Below, one piece after another: positions 8,117 through 18,427 of a stretch of 64,000 bases of DNA. The notes beneath the pieces are model-generated. The model saw nothing but the letters and a program-made list of their open reading frames with translations, had not been told where the DNA came from and did not search any database. Each line of letters begins with the position of its first letter. Positions within the stretch are counted from its first letter, which is position 1. A program made the translations under genes and the position numbers. The DNA lies in assembly GCF_021341785.1 (NCBI RefSeq), contig NZ_JAJTTF010000004.1, positions 124,001-188,000 of the forward strand, given 5' to 3'. The stretch comes from Microbacterium sp. Au-Mic1. GTDB taxonomy: Bacteria; Actinomycetota; Actinomycetes; Actinomycetales; Microbacteriaceae.

Positions 8117-8632
8117 GTGACTGGGACACTGCACGCATCCGCCGCGCCCCTCGTCGGCGTCGTCATGGGATCTGACTCCGACTGGCGTGTGATGAGCGAC
8201 GCCTCGCAGGCGCTGACCGAGTTCGGCATCCCGCACGAGGTCGAGGTCGTGTCCGCTCACCGCACCCCGGAGAAGCTGCACCGCTACGGCACCGAGGCGC
8301 GTGAGCGCGGGCTCAAGGTCATCATCGCGGGCGCCGGCGGCGCAGCCCACCTCCCCGGCATGCTGGCGTCGGTCACGCCGCTGCCCGTGATCGGCGTGCC
8401 GGTCCCGCTCGCCTACCTCGATGGCATGGACTCGCTGCTGTCGATCGTGCAGATGCCCGCCGGCATCCCGGTCGCCACCGTCTCGATCGGCGGTGCGCGC
8501 AACGCGGGCATCCTCGCCGCCCGCATCCTCGGGGCGGGCGATCCGGCGCTCGCTGACCGGATCGAGTCCTACGCCCGCGACCTCGAGGCGCAGGTCGAGG
8601 AGAAGAACCGGCGGCTGAAGGACAGCCTGTGA
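8117..8632 (+). CDS. purE: N5-carboxyaminoimidazole ribonucleotide mutase
   Basis: A 171-residue class I PurE that isomerises N5-CAIR to CAIR, the step after PurK. Signature segments are [12 protein letters not shown], which binds the substrate phosphate, SAHRTPEKL with the catalytic histidine, and [16 protein letters not shown] start follows a TAGCCT box by six bases. Its TGA overlaps the GTG of the LCP gene by four bases (GTGA), so the purine gene and the cell-wall ligase are translationally coupled, an arrangement common in this family. Confidence 0.96.
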   Translation: MTGTLHASAAPLVGVVMGSDSDWRVMSDASQALTEFGIPHEVEVVSAHRTPEKLHRYGTEARERGLKVIIAGAGGAAHLPGMLASVTPLPVIGVPVPLAYLDGMDSLLSIVQMPAGIPVATVSIGGARNAGILAARILGAGDPALADRIESYARDLEAQVEEKNRRLKDSL

Positions 8633-10086
8633 CCCAGCTGTTGACCCACCCCGGCGGGGTCTCGGCGCGGAGTGCGGGACTGATCCGCTCCCGCCCGATG
8701 CGCGACCCCGACTTCGGCTCTCCCGAGGTGATGACGCGCCGCGGCTGGTGGCTCGTCGTGCTCAACGTGCTGATACCCGGATCCGCCCAGGTGCTCGCGG
8801 GCAATCGCCGGCTCGGTCGGTTCGGTCTCGGGGCGACGCTCGTGATGTGGGCGCTGGTCGTGCTCGGCGTCCTCGGCGCGCTGCTCTGGCACCAGGCACT
8901 GCTCTGGCTCACCGTCGGCGGCGGCTGGGTGAGCTGGCTCGTGCTGACGCTCATCCAGATCCTCTGCATCGCGTATGCCGTGCTCTGGGTCGTGCTCACC
9001 TTCGACACGCTGCGCCTGGTGCGTCTCGTGCGGACCAAGAACTACGCGAAGCTCGCGATCCCGCTGGTGGCGGTGCTGGTGCTGAGCCTGTGCGGCTCGG
9101 GGGCCGCGTACGCCGCGACGGTCGTCGGATCCAGCCGAAGCGCCATCACGACGCTGTTCGGATCCGGGGGTCCGAGCCTGCCTCCCAGCGACGGGTACTA
9201 CAACGTGCTGCTGCTCGGGGCCGACAGCGGACTGGGTCGCGACTCCATGCGCTACGACAGCATCTCCGTGGTATCGGTGAACGCCGAGACCGGGAAGACG
9301 ACGATCTTCGGCATCCCGCGTGACATGCCGCACGTGCCGTTCGCCCCGGGGCCGATGCACGATCTGTACCCCGACGGCCTGCAGGCGCACGACGATGCGG
9401 AGTGCGGCTGGGGGAGCGGCATCAACCAGCTCACCAACGCCGTCGAGACGTGCCACACCGGTCCCTCGCTGTATCCGGAGGCGACCAAGCACGGATCCCG
9501 CCCCGCGGTCGAGGCGACGAAGGACGCGGCCGAGGGAGTGCTCGGCATCAAGATTCCGTACTACGTGTTCCTCGACATGAACGACTTCGCGAAGCTCATC
9601 GATGCGCTCGGCGGCGTCGACATCAACGTCAAGGAGCGGTTGCCCGAGGGCAACGTGCCCGAATGGGGCGGCCCGGACAACGCCGAGGAGTGGGCGACCG
9701 GCTGGATCGAGGCCGGGCAGCAGCACATGAACGGCGACACCGCGCAGTGGTACGCACGCTCGCGCTACACGACGAGCGACTTCGACCGCATGCGCCGTCA
9801 GCGCGAGTTGCAGGACGCCCTGTTGAAGCAGTTCACGCCGCAGAATGTGCTCACCCACTTCAACGAGATCGCTGCCGCGGGGACCTCCGCGGTCGACACC
9901 GATCTGCCGCAGGACAAGCTGCCGGAGTTCTTCGACCTGATGATGAAGGCGAAGAAGCAGAAGCTCACCACGATCGATCTCACTCCCGCGAACGGCGTGG
10001 ACGAGTTCGAGCCGGACTGGAATCAGATCCACGAGATGGTGAAGGCCGCTCTGCACCCGTCGCCGTCGCCGACGCCCACGAGCTGA
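8629..10086 (+). CDS. LytR-CpsA-Psr (LCP) family cell-wall glycopolymer ligase
   Basis: A 485-residue membrane protein. LCP enzymes move polyprenyl-pyrophosphate-linked polymers onto peptidoglycan outside the membrane. The N-terminal 165 residues hold several transmembrane segments, more than the single anchor of minimal LCP proteins. The LCP domain spans about 190-420: [19 protein letters not shown] contains the conserved Asp/Arg pair, IFGIPRDM follows, and [15 protein letters not shown] carries the arginines that hold the pyrophosphate. The tail is rich in Pro and Ser. It overlaps purE and stands at the left edge of the polysaccharide locus, so it is a good candidate for attaching that polymer. 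Confidence 0.92.
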   Translation: MTQLLTHPGGVSARSAGLIRSRPMRDPDFGSPEVMTRRGWWLVVLNVLIPGSAQVLAGNRRLGRFGLGATLVMWALVVLGVLGALLWHQALLWLTVGGGWVSWLVLTLIQILCIAYAVLWVVLTFDTLRLVRLVRTKNYAKLAIPLVAVLVLSLCGSGAAYAATVVGSSRSAITTLFGSGGPSLPPSDGYYNVLLLGADSGLGRDSMRYDSISVVSVNAETGKTTIFGIPRDMPHVPFAPGPMHDLYPDGLQAHDDAECGWGSGINQLTNAVETCHTGPSLYPEATKHGSRPAVEATKDAAEGVLGIKIPYYVFLDMNDFAKLIDALGGVDINVKERLPEGNVPEWGGPDNAEEWATGWIEAGQQHMNGDTAQWYARSRYTTSDFDRMRRQRELQDALLKQFTPQNVLTHFNEIAAAGTSAVDTDLPQDKLPEFFDLMMKAKKQKLTTIDLTPANGVDEFEPDWNQIHEMVKAALHPSPSPTPTS

Positions 10087-10133
10087 TCCCGCAGACCGTG
10101 GAGCGCCTCGGGTGCTCACCGTCGCCTGCTGGA

Positions 10134-10139
10134 TAAGGT
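10134..10139 (+). promoter_or_regulatory. -10 box of the 10146 glycosyltransferase (leaderless type)
   Basis: TAAGGT ends six bases before the ATG, in the 59-base gap after the LCP gene. Confidence 0.45.
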
Positions 10140-10145
10140 CGGAGC

Positions 10146-11219
10146 ATGGCTGTGCTGCGGGTTGTGCTGGATCAGGTGAACGACGTCGTCGACCCCGATC
10201 AGGCCGAGGCCGCCCGTTCCCTGACCTCGGGGCTGGCGGCGACCGCGCCGCAGAAGTGCACGGTCGAGGCCATCGTGCCGGGCGGCGGGTCGGAGCCCGT
10301 CGTCGACGGCGCCGACTCGGTGCACCGTCTGGTGCTGGCGCGCCGCGAGCTCGGCGCCGCCTGGCAGCTCGGCGTGATCGCGGGCGTCGGGGGAGGCATG
10401 ATCCACGCGCCCACGCTCTTCGCCCCGCTCGCGAAGCACGACAGGGCCAACGACTACGACCAGACCGTCGCCACAGTGTGGGACCTGCGGGCCTGGTCCG
10501 TGCCCGAGCAGCTGTCGCGGGCGAGCGTGCTCTGGCAGCGCAGCATGCTCAAGCGCGCCGTCAAGCACGCCGACGCCGTGGTGGTGCCCACGCACGCGAT
10601 GGCCGAGCAGCTCGCCACGCTCGGCCGGTTCGGCGATCGCATCCGGGTGATCCCCGGTGCCGCGCCGGAGGGGTTCGCCATCCCGCTCGACGCAGGGCCC
10701 CGTCGCACCGAGCTCGGCGCGCCGGCACGCTACGTCGTCGCCACGGGCACGGCGGAGACGCTCGCGCCCGTCTTCGCCGCGGCTGTCGACGGCGACGCGG
10801 ACGCCTTCGTGCTCGATGCGCCGGAGGGATCCGCCGCCGCATTCGCCGAGGCCGCCGCGGCTGCGGGCCTCGCGGCACCCCGCGTGCACGTGCTGGGGCA
10901 GCTGGACACGCCGGATCGGGCCGCGCTGCTGGCCGGTGCGCTCGCCTTCACGGCGGCGGATCCCGCACCGGTCTGGCCCTGGCGGCTGGTCGAGGCACTC
11001 AGTCTCGGCGTGCCCGTGATCGCAGCGGAGAGCGGTGCACACCGCGACGTGCTCGCCGAGGGCGGCCTGCTCGTGCCTCCGGACGGATTCACGGACGCCC
11101 TGCGAGATGCGGCGGGAGAGGGTGCGCGCCGGCTGTCCGTGCTCGCGGCAGACCGTTCGAGGGCCTACTCCTGGAACGGGTCGGCGGAGCGGGTCTGGAC
11201 GTTGCACGCCGAGTTGTGA
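10146..11219 (+). CDS. GT4-like glycosyltransferase
   Basis: A 357-residue protein with the two-domain GT-B layout of family 4 glycosyltransferases. The N-terminal half carries a conserved acceptor-side stretch (GGMIHAPTLFAPL, TVWDLRAWSVPEQ). The C-terminal half includes VIPGAAPEGF, VHVLGQLDTPDRAALLAGA and RLVEALSLGVPVIAAESGAHRDVL, where the nucleotide-sugar-binding glutamate is expected. The first glutamate of the usual EX7E is not obvious (PVWPWRLVEAL), so activity or donor preference may differ. It is predicted cytosolic and would act on a lipid-linked acceptor. A TAAGGT box six bases upstream suggests its own leaderless transcript. Confidence 0.8.
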   Translation: MAVLRVVLDQVNDVVDPDQAEAARSLTSGLAATAPQKCTVEAIVPGGGSEPVVDGADSVHRLVLARRELGAAWQLGVIAGVGGGMIHAPTLFAPLAKHDRANDYDQTVATVWDLRAWSVPEQLSRASVLWQRSMLKRAVKHADAVVVPTHAMAEQLATLGRFGDRIRVIPGAAPEGFAIPLDAGPRRTELGAPARYVVATGTAETLAPVFAAAVDGDADAFVLDAPEGSAAAFAEAAAAAGLAAPRVHVLGQLDTPDRAALLAGALAFTAADPAPVWPWRLVEALSLGVPVIAAESGAHRDVLAEGGLLVPPDGFTDALRDAAGEGARRLSVLAADRSRAYSWNGSAERVWTLHAEL

Positions 11220-11276
11220 CGATGCAGAGGCCGCGGAGGTCCACTCGACCGGCAGTGTCTGCGTGCGGACCGCGAT

Positions 11277-11288
11277 ATTCCGCGGAAT
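11277..11288. promoter_or_regulatory. 12-bp palindrome upstream of the secreted repeat protein
   Basis: ATTCCGCGGAAT is a perfect palindrome in the 118-base gap before the 11338 gene, inside the only AT-richer patch of that gap. It could be a regulator site; no regulator is adjacent. Confidence 0.35.
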
Positions 11289-11337
11289 TGTGCGTGTCCC
11301 GAGTACGATCCGCGCCCGGATCCCGCAGAATATCACC

Positions 11338-13506
11338 ATGACTGGACATGCCCCGGGTCCTGTGCGCGCTCACGCGTCCCGACGCTGGATGATCGGCATG
11401 CTCGCCATCGCCGCCGTCTTCCTCTCTGCTCTGGTCCCTGCGGTCACCGACGCGGCGCCTGCCGTCGCAGCCCCACCGTCGACATCCGTCGTCGCAGCTG
11501 GGGGGAGCGGAACGTCCGCTGCGACATCGGTCCGTCCGATGACGTTGGATGGATGGAACGCGGGCAACATCATCAGCGATGCCGTGTTCACGAACAAGTC
11601 GACGATGTCGGCGCAGCAGATCCAGGACTTCTTCAACGCCAAGGTGCCGTCGTGCCAGAGCGGGTACACCTGCCTCAAGGACTTCCGCGTGACATCGCAG
11701 AACCGTCCGGCCGACTCCTACTGCCAGGGGTACAGCGGCGTCGCGAACGAGAGCGCCGCGAGCATCATCTACCGCGTGTCGCAGTCGTGCAACATCAACC
11801 CGCAGGTGCTGATCGTGATGCTCCAGAAGGAGCAGGGCCTGGTCACCCACACCTGGCCGAGCGGCTGGCGCTATGACAGTGCTCTCGGGCAGGGCTGCCC
11901 GGATGACGCTCCGTGCGACCCGACATATGTCGGCTTCTTCCAGCAGATCTACGGCGCCGCGCGCCAGATGCAGATCTACATGGAGGGCCGCTGGTTCACC
12001 TGGTACGCGCCGGGCAACACCTGGAACATCCTGTACAACCCCAACACCGCGTGCGGAAGCGGTCCGGTCTACATCGCGAACAAGGCGACCTCGGCCCTGT
12101 ACTACTACACGCCCTATCAGCCGAACGCCTCCGCGCTCCGCGCCGGCTACGGCGAGGGGGACGCCTGCGGCGCGTACGGCAACCGCAACTTCTACAACTA
12201 CTTCACGGACTGGTTCGGATCGACGCAGGGGGGCTCGTCGGCCAACAACCCGACGGGGAACATCGAGAGCGTCAGCTCTGTGCCCGGTCAGATCCGGGTC
12301 ACCGGCTGGGCGCTCGACCCGGACACGTCCGATTCCATCGACGTCCACGTGTACGTGAACGGGGTGGGATACCCGTCGACGGCGAAGCTGGCTCGTCCCG
12401 ATCTGGCCCCCTTCTTCCCGAAGCTCGGCATCAACCACGGCTTCGACATCTCGGTGCCGCCCACGGTGTGGGGCGCCGCGGACGTCTGCGTCTACGGGAT
12501 CAACCGGGGTGCGGGGACGAATCAGCTGTTCGGATGCACCACGGTCACGTCGTACGGCGGATCGCCGGTCGGCACGATCGATTCGCTGACGTCGGGTCCC
12601 GGCACCGTCAGCGTCCGAGGATGGGCCTTCGATCCTGATACCAAGGACCCCATCGCCGTGCACGTGTACGTCGGGGGCGCGGGCTATCCCACGACGGCGA
12701 ACCAGCAGCGCACGGACGTGGGGGCGGCCTTCCCGGTGTTCGGATCCGCACACGGATATCAGAGCACCGTCACGGCGCCGGCGGGATATCAGACCGTCTG
12801 CGTCTACGGCATCAACGTCGCCTCCGGAAGCAACGTGCTCCTCATGCCCTGCCGGCAGATCTTCGTTCCGCCCGCGACCGATCCGGGAACGGCGCCGATC
12901 GGACGCGTCGACGCCTTCATCGTCAAGGGCGACCAGGTGACGGTCGCCGGCTGGACCCTGGACCCCGATACGAACGGGTCGATCCCGGTGCACGTCTATG
13001 TCGGTTCGTCCGGTGCGGCCTATCAGGCCGACCTGAGTCGCGGCGACATCGCCGCCGCCTTCCCGGGCTACGGCGACGCGCACGGGTTCGCCGTGCAGCG
13101 CACGCTGCCGCCGGGTGGCGCGCAGGTGTGCGCCTACGGCATCAACAACGGTCGTGGCGCCAACACGATGCTGGGCTGCCAGTTCGTCGCCCCGACGCTC
13201 TCCGCGCAGCCGTTCGGGAACTTCGAGTCCGCGGTGGCAGTGAGCGGCGGCGTGCAGGTGAGCGGGTGGGCGATCGATCCCGACACCACCGCCCCGATCG
13301 CCGTGCACTTCTACATCGACGGCGTCGGCGTGCCGCGGATGGCGGACCAGCCGCGACCGGACGTTGGGGCGGCGTACCCCTCAGCAGGCGCACAACACGG
13401 GTTCGCCACGATGATCCCCGCAGGGCCCTCGAGCCATACGGTCTGCGCCTACGCGATCAACGATGCGCCGGGCAACAATCCGCTCCTCGGGTGCCGTTCG
13501 TTCTAG
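11338..13506 (+). CDS. Secreted hemagglutinin-like protein with four C-terminal repeats
   Basis: A 722-residue exported protein. Residues 13-45 form a signal peptide (basic RAHASRR, then a hydrophobic core, then DAAPAVA). Residues 70-300 match proteins often annotated hemagglutinin in actinobacteria; the helix QVLIVMLQKEQGLVT with its central glutamate resembles the active-site helix of lysozyme-like transglycosylases. Many conserved Cys and aromatic residues follow (YGFFQQIYGAARQ, YNPNTACGSG). From residue 307 come four repeats of 95-110 residues, starting at 307, 412, 522 and 627. Each reads roughly GWAxDPDT, then VHVYV, RPDV, FPxxGxxHGF and VCVYGINxxxGxN. It probably binds or remodels the surface polymer or peptidoglycan; the activity is inferred. 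Confidence 0.8.
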   Translation: MTGHAPGPVRAHASRRWMIGMLAIAAVFLSALVPAVTDAAPAVAAPPSTSVVAAGGSGTSAATSVRPMTLDGWNAGNIISDAVFTNKSTMSAQQIQDFFNAKVPSCQSGYTCLKDFRVTSQNRPADSYCQGYSGVANESAASIIYRVSQSCNINPQVLIVMLQKEQGLVTHTWPSGWRYDSALGQGCPDDAPCDPTYVGFFQQIYGAARQMQIYMEGRWFTWYAPGNTWNILYNPNTACGSGPVYIANKATSALYYYTPYQPNASALRAGYGEGDACGAYGNRNFYNYFTDWFGSTQGGSSANNPTGNIESVSSVPGQIRVTGWALDPDTSDSIDVHVYVNGVGYPSTAKLARPDLAPFFPKLGINHGFDISVPPTVWGAADVCVYGINRGAGTNQLFGCTTVTSYGGSPVGTIDSLTSGPGTVSVRGWAFDPDTKDPIAVHVYVGGAGYPTTANQQRTDVGAAFPVFGSAHGYQSTVTAPAGYQTVCVYGINVASGSNVLLMPCRQIFVPPATDPGTAPIGRVDAFIVKGDQVTVAGWTLDPDTNGSIPVHVYVGSSGAAYQADLSRGDIAAAFPGYGDAHGFAVQRTLPPGGAQVCAYGINNGRGANTMLGCQFVAPTLSAQPFGNFESAVAVSGGVQVSGWAIDPDTTAPIAVHFYIDGVGVPRMADQPRPDVGAAYPSAGAQHGFATMIPAGPSSHTVCAYAINDAPGNNPLLGCRSF
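12256..13503 (+). repeat. Four tandem protein repeats of about 105 residues
   Basis: The repeats begin at 12256, 12571, 12901 and 13216 within the secreted protein gene. Shared positions are an opening G-x-[IVF]-[ED], a GWAxDPDT core, VH[VF]Y[VI], FPxxGxxHGF and a closing VC[VA]Y[GA]INxxxGxNxxLxxC. DNA identity is moderate, so the copies are old. The paired Cys in each unit suggests a disulfide-stabilised beta domain. Confidence 0.85.
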
Positions 13507-13520
13507 ACAGGTGCGATCGG

Positions 13521-13526
13521 TAGCAT
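13521..13526 (+). promoter_or_regulatory. TAGCAT -10 box upstream of the first DUF2142 gene
   Basis: CGGTAGCAT lies 33 bases before the GTG at 13560. The same CGGTAGCAT string precedes the paralogous DUF2142 gene at 30930, and a CGATAGCAT precedes the GT2 gene at 39878. No convincing -35 is seen. Confidence 0.45.
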
Positions 13527-13559
13527 TGTTCTTCGCCATGTCGTCGTGAGGAGCGATCC

Positions 13560-15071
13560 GTGAACTCAGCCCGATCAGTGCTCTGGGGGATCGTCTCAGC
13601 GCTGGCGATCTTCCTCTCGCTCGGGGCCTGGTCGCTCGCGTCTCCGGTGGGATCCTCTCCGGATGACAACTTCCACCTCGCCAGCATCTGGTGCGGTCAG
13701 GGTGAACGGGAAGGTCTGTGCGAGAAGGGCGACAAGGAGCCTTGGCGTCTGGTGCCCCATGAGCTGTCCATCGGTCTCTGCTACGTCGCGCAGCCCAGGA
13801 CGACCGGCAAGTGCACGGAGGAGCACCTGGTCGTGACGGACGACATGGTGCCGACGAAGAACGTCAACTCGAAGGGCCTCTACCCGCCCGGCTACTACTG
13901 GATCTACTCGTTCTTCGTGACGCCGAACGTCGCCGTGACGACGCTCGCGATACGGCTGACCAACGCGGCGCTCTTCGCGATCCTGATGGTTGCGACGTGG
14001 TTCGCCCTGCCGCGTCGTCTGCGCCCGGTCCTCGGCTGGTCGAGCGCCGTGACCGTCGTGCCGCTCGGAATGTTCCTCATCGCGTCGATCAATCCGAGTT
14101 CCTGGGCGATCACGTCCTTGGCGGTGCTCTTCCCCAGTGTGCTTGGATTCCTGCACACCACCGGGAAGCGCAGGATCGTTCTCGGCGCGATGTCGGCCGT
14201 CGCTGCGCTGATGGCGTTCAGTTCGCGCGGCGATGCCGCGACCTACGCTGCCGTCTCCGTCCTCGCAGCCCTGGTGCTCTCATTCCGGCCCGAACGGTCC
14301 TTCCTCACGCGGGCGATACTGCCCGCCGTCATCGTGATCGCCGCGGGCGTCGCGACGGTCTCGGCAGGTCAGGTAGGCAGTGCACTGGGCGGCCTCAGCA
14401 CAACAGAGCCCGTCGGATCCCTCTCGATGCTGGTCGTGCAGAATCTGCTCAACCTGCCGTCGCTCATCGCGGGTGCCTTCGGGCAGACGTGGGGACTGGG
14501 CTGGCTCGAGACCATGATGCCGCCGGTCGTCTGGGCCTTCGTGATCTTCGTGACGGCTGGAACCGTGTTCGCCGCGCTGAGATGGCAGGGGTGGCGGAAG
14601 GCGCTGGCGCTCGCAGGAGTGGGCGCGACTCTGATCGTGGTCCCGATGTACATCCTGGTGAGCTCAGGCGTCCTAGTGGGTTCTCAGGTCCAGCCGCGCT
14701 ATCTGCTGCCCCTTCTCACCGTGTTCGTGGCCGTGGCGCTCGCACCGTCCCAGGACCTCGCGCCGTCCGCGCGAGTCGGACAGCGCTTGAGCGCCATGCA
14801 GACCATTGTGGGAGGCGTGCTGCTGGTGACCGCGAACGCGGTCGCGCTCCTGTTCACGATGCGCCGCTACGTCGCGCCCGATTACCTCTATCTCGATTCG
14901 CACATCGACTGGTGGTGGGCCGCGGGGCCGTCGCCCATGACGACGCTGGTCATCGGTGCGCTGTCGTTCTGCGCGGCGCTTGCCGTGCTCGTCTCCTCCT
15001 GCATCCGGATCTCGGCCCGGATGCAGGAGGACGACGATCAGTCCAGATACGCGGCCAGCGCGTCGGTGTGA
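13560..15071 (+). CDS. DUF2142 polytopic membrane protein (possible GT-C glycosyltransferase)
   Basis: A 503-residue membrane protein with about eleven transmembrane segments. After the first helix the outside loop begins PDDNFHLASIWCG (D35, D36), followed by more cysteines (GLCE, GLCY, GKCTEE). GT-C enzymes that use polyprenyl-phosphate sugars keep catalytic acidic residues in exactly this first loop, so such a role is a reasonable inference. The start is GTG with AGGAG seven bases before it. A paralog with the same loop and cysteines lies at 29350-30930. Its 3' end overlaps the convergent rmlCD gene by 34 bases. The family is firm, the function is not. Confidence 0.8.
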   Translation: MNSARSVLWGIVSALAIFLSLGAWSLASPVGSSPDDNFHLASIWCGQGEREGLCEKGDKEPWRLVPHELSIGLCYVAQPRTTGKCTEEHLVVTDDMVPTKNVNSKGLYPPGYYWIYSFFVTPNVAVTTLAIRLTNAALFAILMVATWFALPRRLRPVLGWSSAVTVVPLGMFLIASINPSSWAITSLAVLFPSVLGFLHTTGKRRIVLGAMSAVAALMAFSSRGDAATYAAVSVLAALVLSFRPERSFLTRAILPAVIVIAAGVATVSAGQVGSALGGLSTTEPVGSLSMLVVQNLLNLPSLIAGAFGQTWGLGWLETMMPPVVWAFVIFVTAGTVFAALRWQGWRKALALAGVGATLIVVPMYILVSSGVLVGSQVQPRYLLPLLTVFVAVALAPSQDLAPSARVGQRLSAMQTIVGGVLLVTANAVALLFTMRRYVAPDYLYLDSHIDWWWAAGPSPMTTLVIGALSFCAALAVLVSSCIRISARMQEDDDQSRYAASASV

Positions 15072-16444
15072 TCGGCGGGTGAGAACCCGCTCGCCTCGAT
15101 TTTCGCAAGGTCGAGCACGCTCCACGCGGGGCGGGGCGCGACAGGAGCGGTCGCGGATGCGAAGTACTCCTCGGTGCTAACGCCGGTGATCCTGGCAGGA
15201 TCGTGCCCGGTCGCGGAGAAAACCGTGCGGGCGATGTCCGCCCAGGTGGCCGGCTCGCCGGATCCGGTGACGTTGTAGACCCCGTACGGCGCCTCCGAGG
15301 CCAGAAGGTGCACGATGGCGCGGGCGATGTCGTCGGTGAACGTCAGGCGCCCGGTCTGATCGTCCACGACCTTCGGGTCGATGCCGCGCTCGGCGAGCGA
15401 CGCCATGGTGCGCACGAAGTTCTTGCCTTCGCCGATGACCCACGAGGTGCGCAGGATGTAGTGCCGCGGGGCGGTAGCGACGGCGATGTCGCCGGCGGCC
15501 TTGGACTGCCCGTAGACGCCCAGGGGCGCCGGGGCGTCGTCCTCGCGGTAGGGACGGTCGGACGTGCCGTCGAAGACGTAGTCGCTGGAGACGTGGACGA
15601 GGGTGATGCCGTTCTCCGCGGCGATGCGCGCCAGACGTGCCGGCCCCTCGGCGTTCGCGATCCACGCTTCCTGGCGGCCGTCTGCGGTCTCGGCGAGGTC
15701 GACGGCGGTGTACGCGCCGGCGTTGATGATCGTTCCGTAGTCGCGCCAGCGGCGTGCCGAGTCCAGGCCGGGGTCGGCCAGGTCGAGCTCGGACCGCGAG
15801 GCGTACTCGATGTGCGGGGCGTCTCCGAGTTCGGCGCGCAGGGCGAGCCCGAGCTGCCCGTTCGCGCCGACGACGAGGATCTTGCGGGGCGCGATCGGGG
15901 TGACGTCCGCCAGCCGCGGGTGGTTCTTGTCCTTCTCCGAGATCTCCACGTCGGCGAGTGGGATGGGCCAGTCGATCGCGGCCGTCTCGTCGGCGAGGTT
16001 CAGGAACGAGTAGGACGCGTCCGGGGACCAGTGGTCGTTCACGAGGTAGGTGTAGGCGGTGTCGGGCTCGAGCGTCTGATAGGAGTTGCCGACACCGCGG
16101 GGAACGAAGATCGCGCGGGAGGGATCCAGCTCGATCGTGAACACGGTGCCGAAGCTGTCGCCCTCGCGCAGGTCCACCCAGGCGCCGAAGATCCGTCCGG
16201 TCGCCACGGAGACCCACTTGTCCCAGGGCTCCGCGTGGATGCCGCGGGTGGTGCCGACGGCGTCGTTGAACGAGATGTTGTTCTGCACCGGCCCGAAGTC
16301 CGCGAGACCCAGCGCGGTCATCTTCTCGCGCTGCCAGTTCTCCTTGAACCAACCACGCGCATCGCCGTGCACCGGCAGCTCGAGGACGATCATCCCCGGG
16401 ATCGGGGTCTCGATCACCGTGAGCTGCTTGCCGAAATCGACCAT
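15038..16444 (-). CDS. rmlCD: Bifunctional dTDP-4-dehydrorhamnose 3,5-epimerase / reductase (RmlC-RmlD fusion)
   Basis: A 468-residue fusion that does the last two steps of dTDP-L-rhamnose synthesis. Residues 1-185 are a cupin-type RmlC: HGDARGWFKENWQ, the TRGIH motif with H70, and VPRGVGNSYQTL. Residues 187-468 are an RmlD short-chain reductase with the NADPH loop GANGQLG at 193-199, SSDYVFDG, and the YxxxK pair Y311/K315 in YGQSK. Fusions of this kind are known in Microbacteriaceae and relatives. The ATG at 16444 lies two bases after the rmlB stop, so the genes form one unit. It is cytosolic and supplies rhamnose for the adjacent rhamnan-like genes. Confidence 0.95.
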   Translation of the reverse strand: MVDFGKQLTVIETPIPGMIVLELPVHGDARGWFKENWQREKMTALGLADFGPVQNNISFNDAVGTTRGIHAEPWDKWVSVATGRIFGAWVDLREGDSFGTVFTIELDPSRAIFVPRGVGNSYQTLEPDTAYTYLVNDHWSPDASYSFLNLADETAAIDWPIPLADVEISEKDKNHPRLADVTPIAPRKILVVGANGQLGLALRAELGDAPHIEYASRSELDLADPGLDSARRWRDYGTIINAGAYTAVDLAETADGRQEAWIANAEGPARLARIAAENGITLVHVSSDYVFDGTSDRPYREDDAPAPLGVYGQSKAAGDIAVATAPRHYILRTSWVIGEGKNFVRTMASLAERGIDPKVVDDQTGRLTFTDDIARAIVHLLASEAPYGVYNVTGSGEPATWADIARTVFSATGHDPARITGVSTEEYFASATAPVAPRPAWSVLDLAKIEASGFSPADHTDALAAYLD

Positions 16445-16446
16445 CG

Positions 16447-17499
<1,053 letters not shown>

Positions 17500-17524
17500 T
17501 CACAGGAAAGTGCACGTCATGCGA

Positions 17525-17530
17525 GAGAAT
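17525..17530 (+). promoter_or_regulatory. -10 box of the rmlA operon (leaderless type)
   Basis: GAGAAT ends six bases before the rmlA ATG. It fits the spacing used elsewhere in the window, but its first base is off consensus. Confidence 0.4.
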
Positions 17531-17536
17531 GGGGGC

Positions 17537-18423
<887 letters not shown>

Positions 18424-18427
<4 letters not shown>

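Noticed and set aside
12256..13503. CRISPR-like or recent tandem DNA duplication
   Set aside because: The four repeats are conserved as protein, not as DNA, and are 315-330 bases long with in-frame spacing; this is an old domain repeat.
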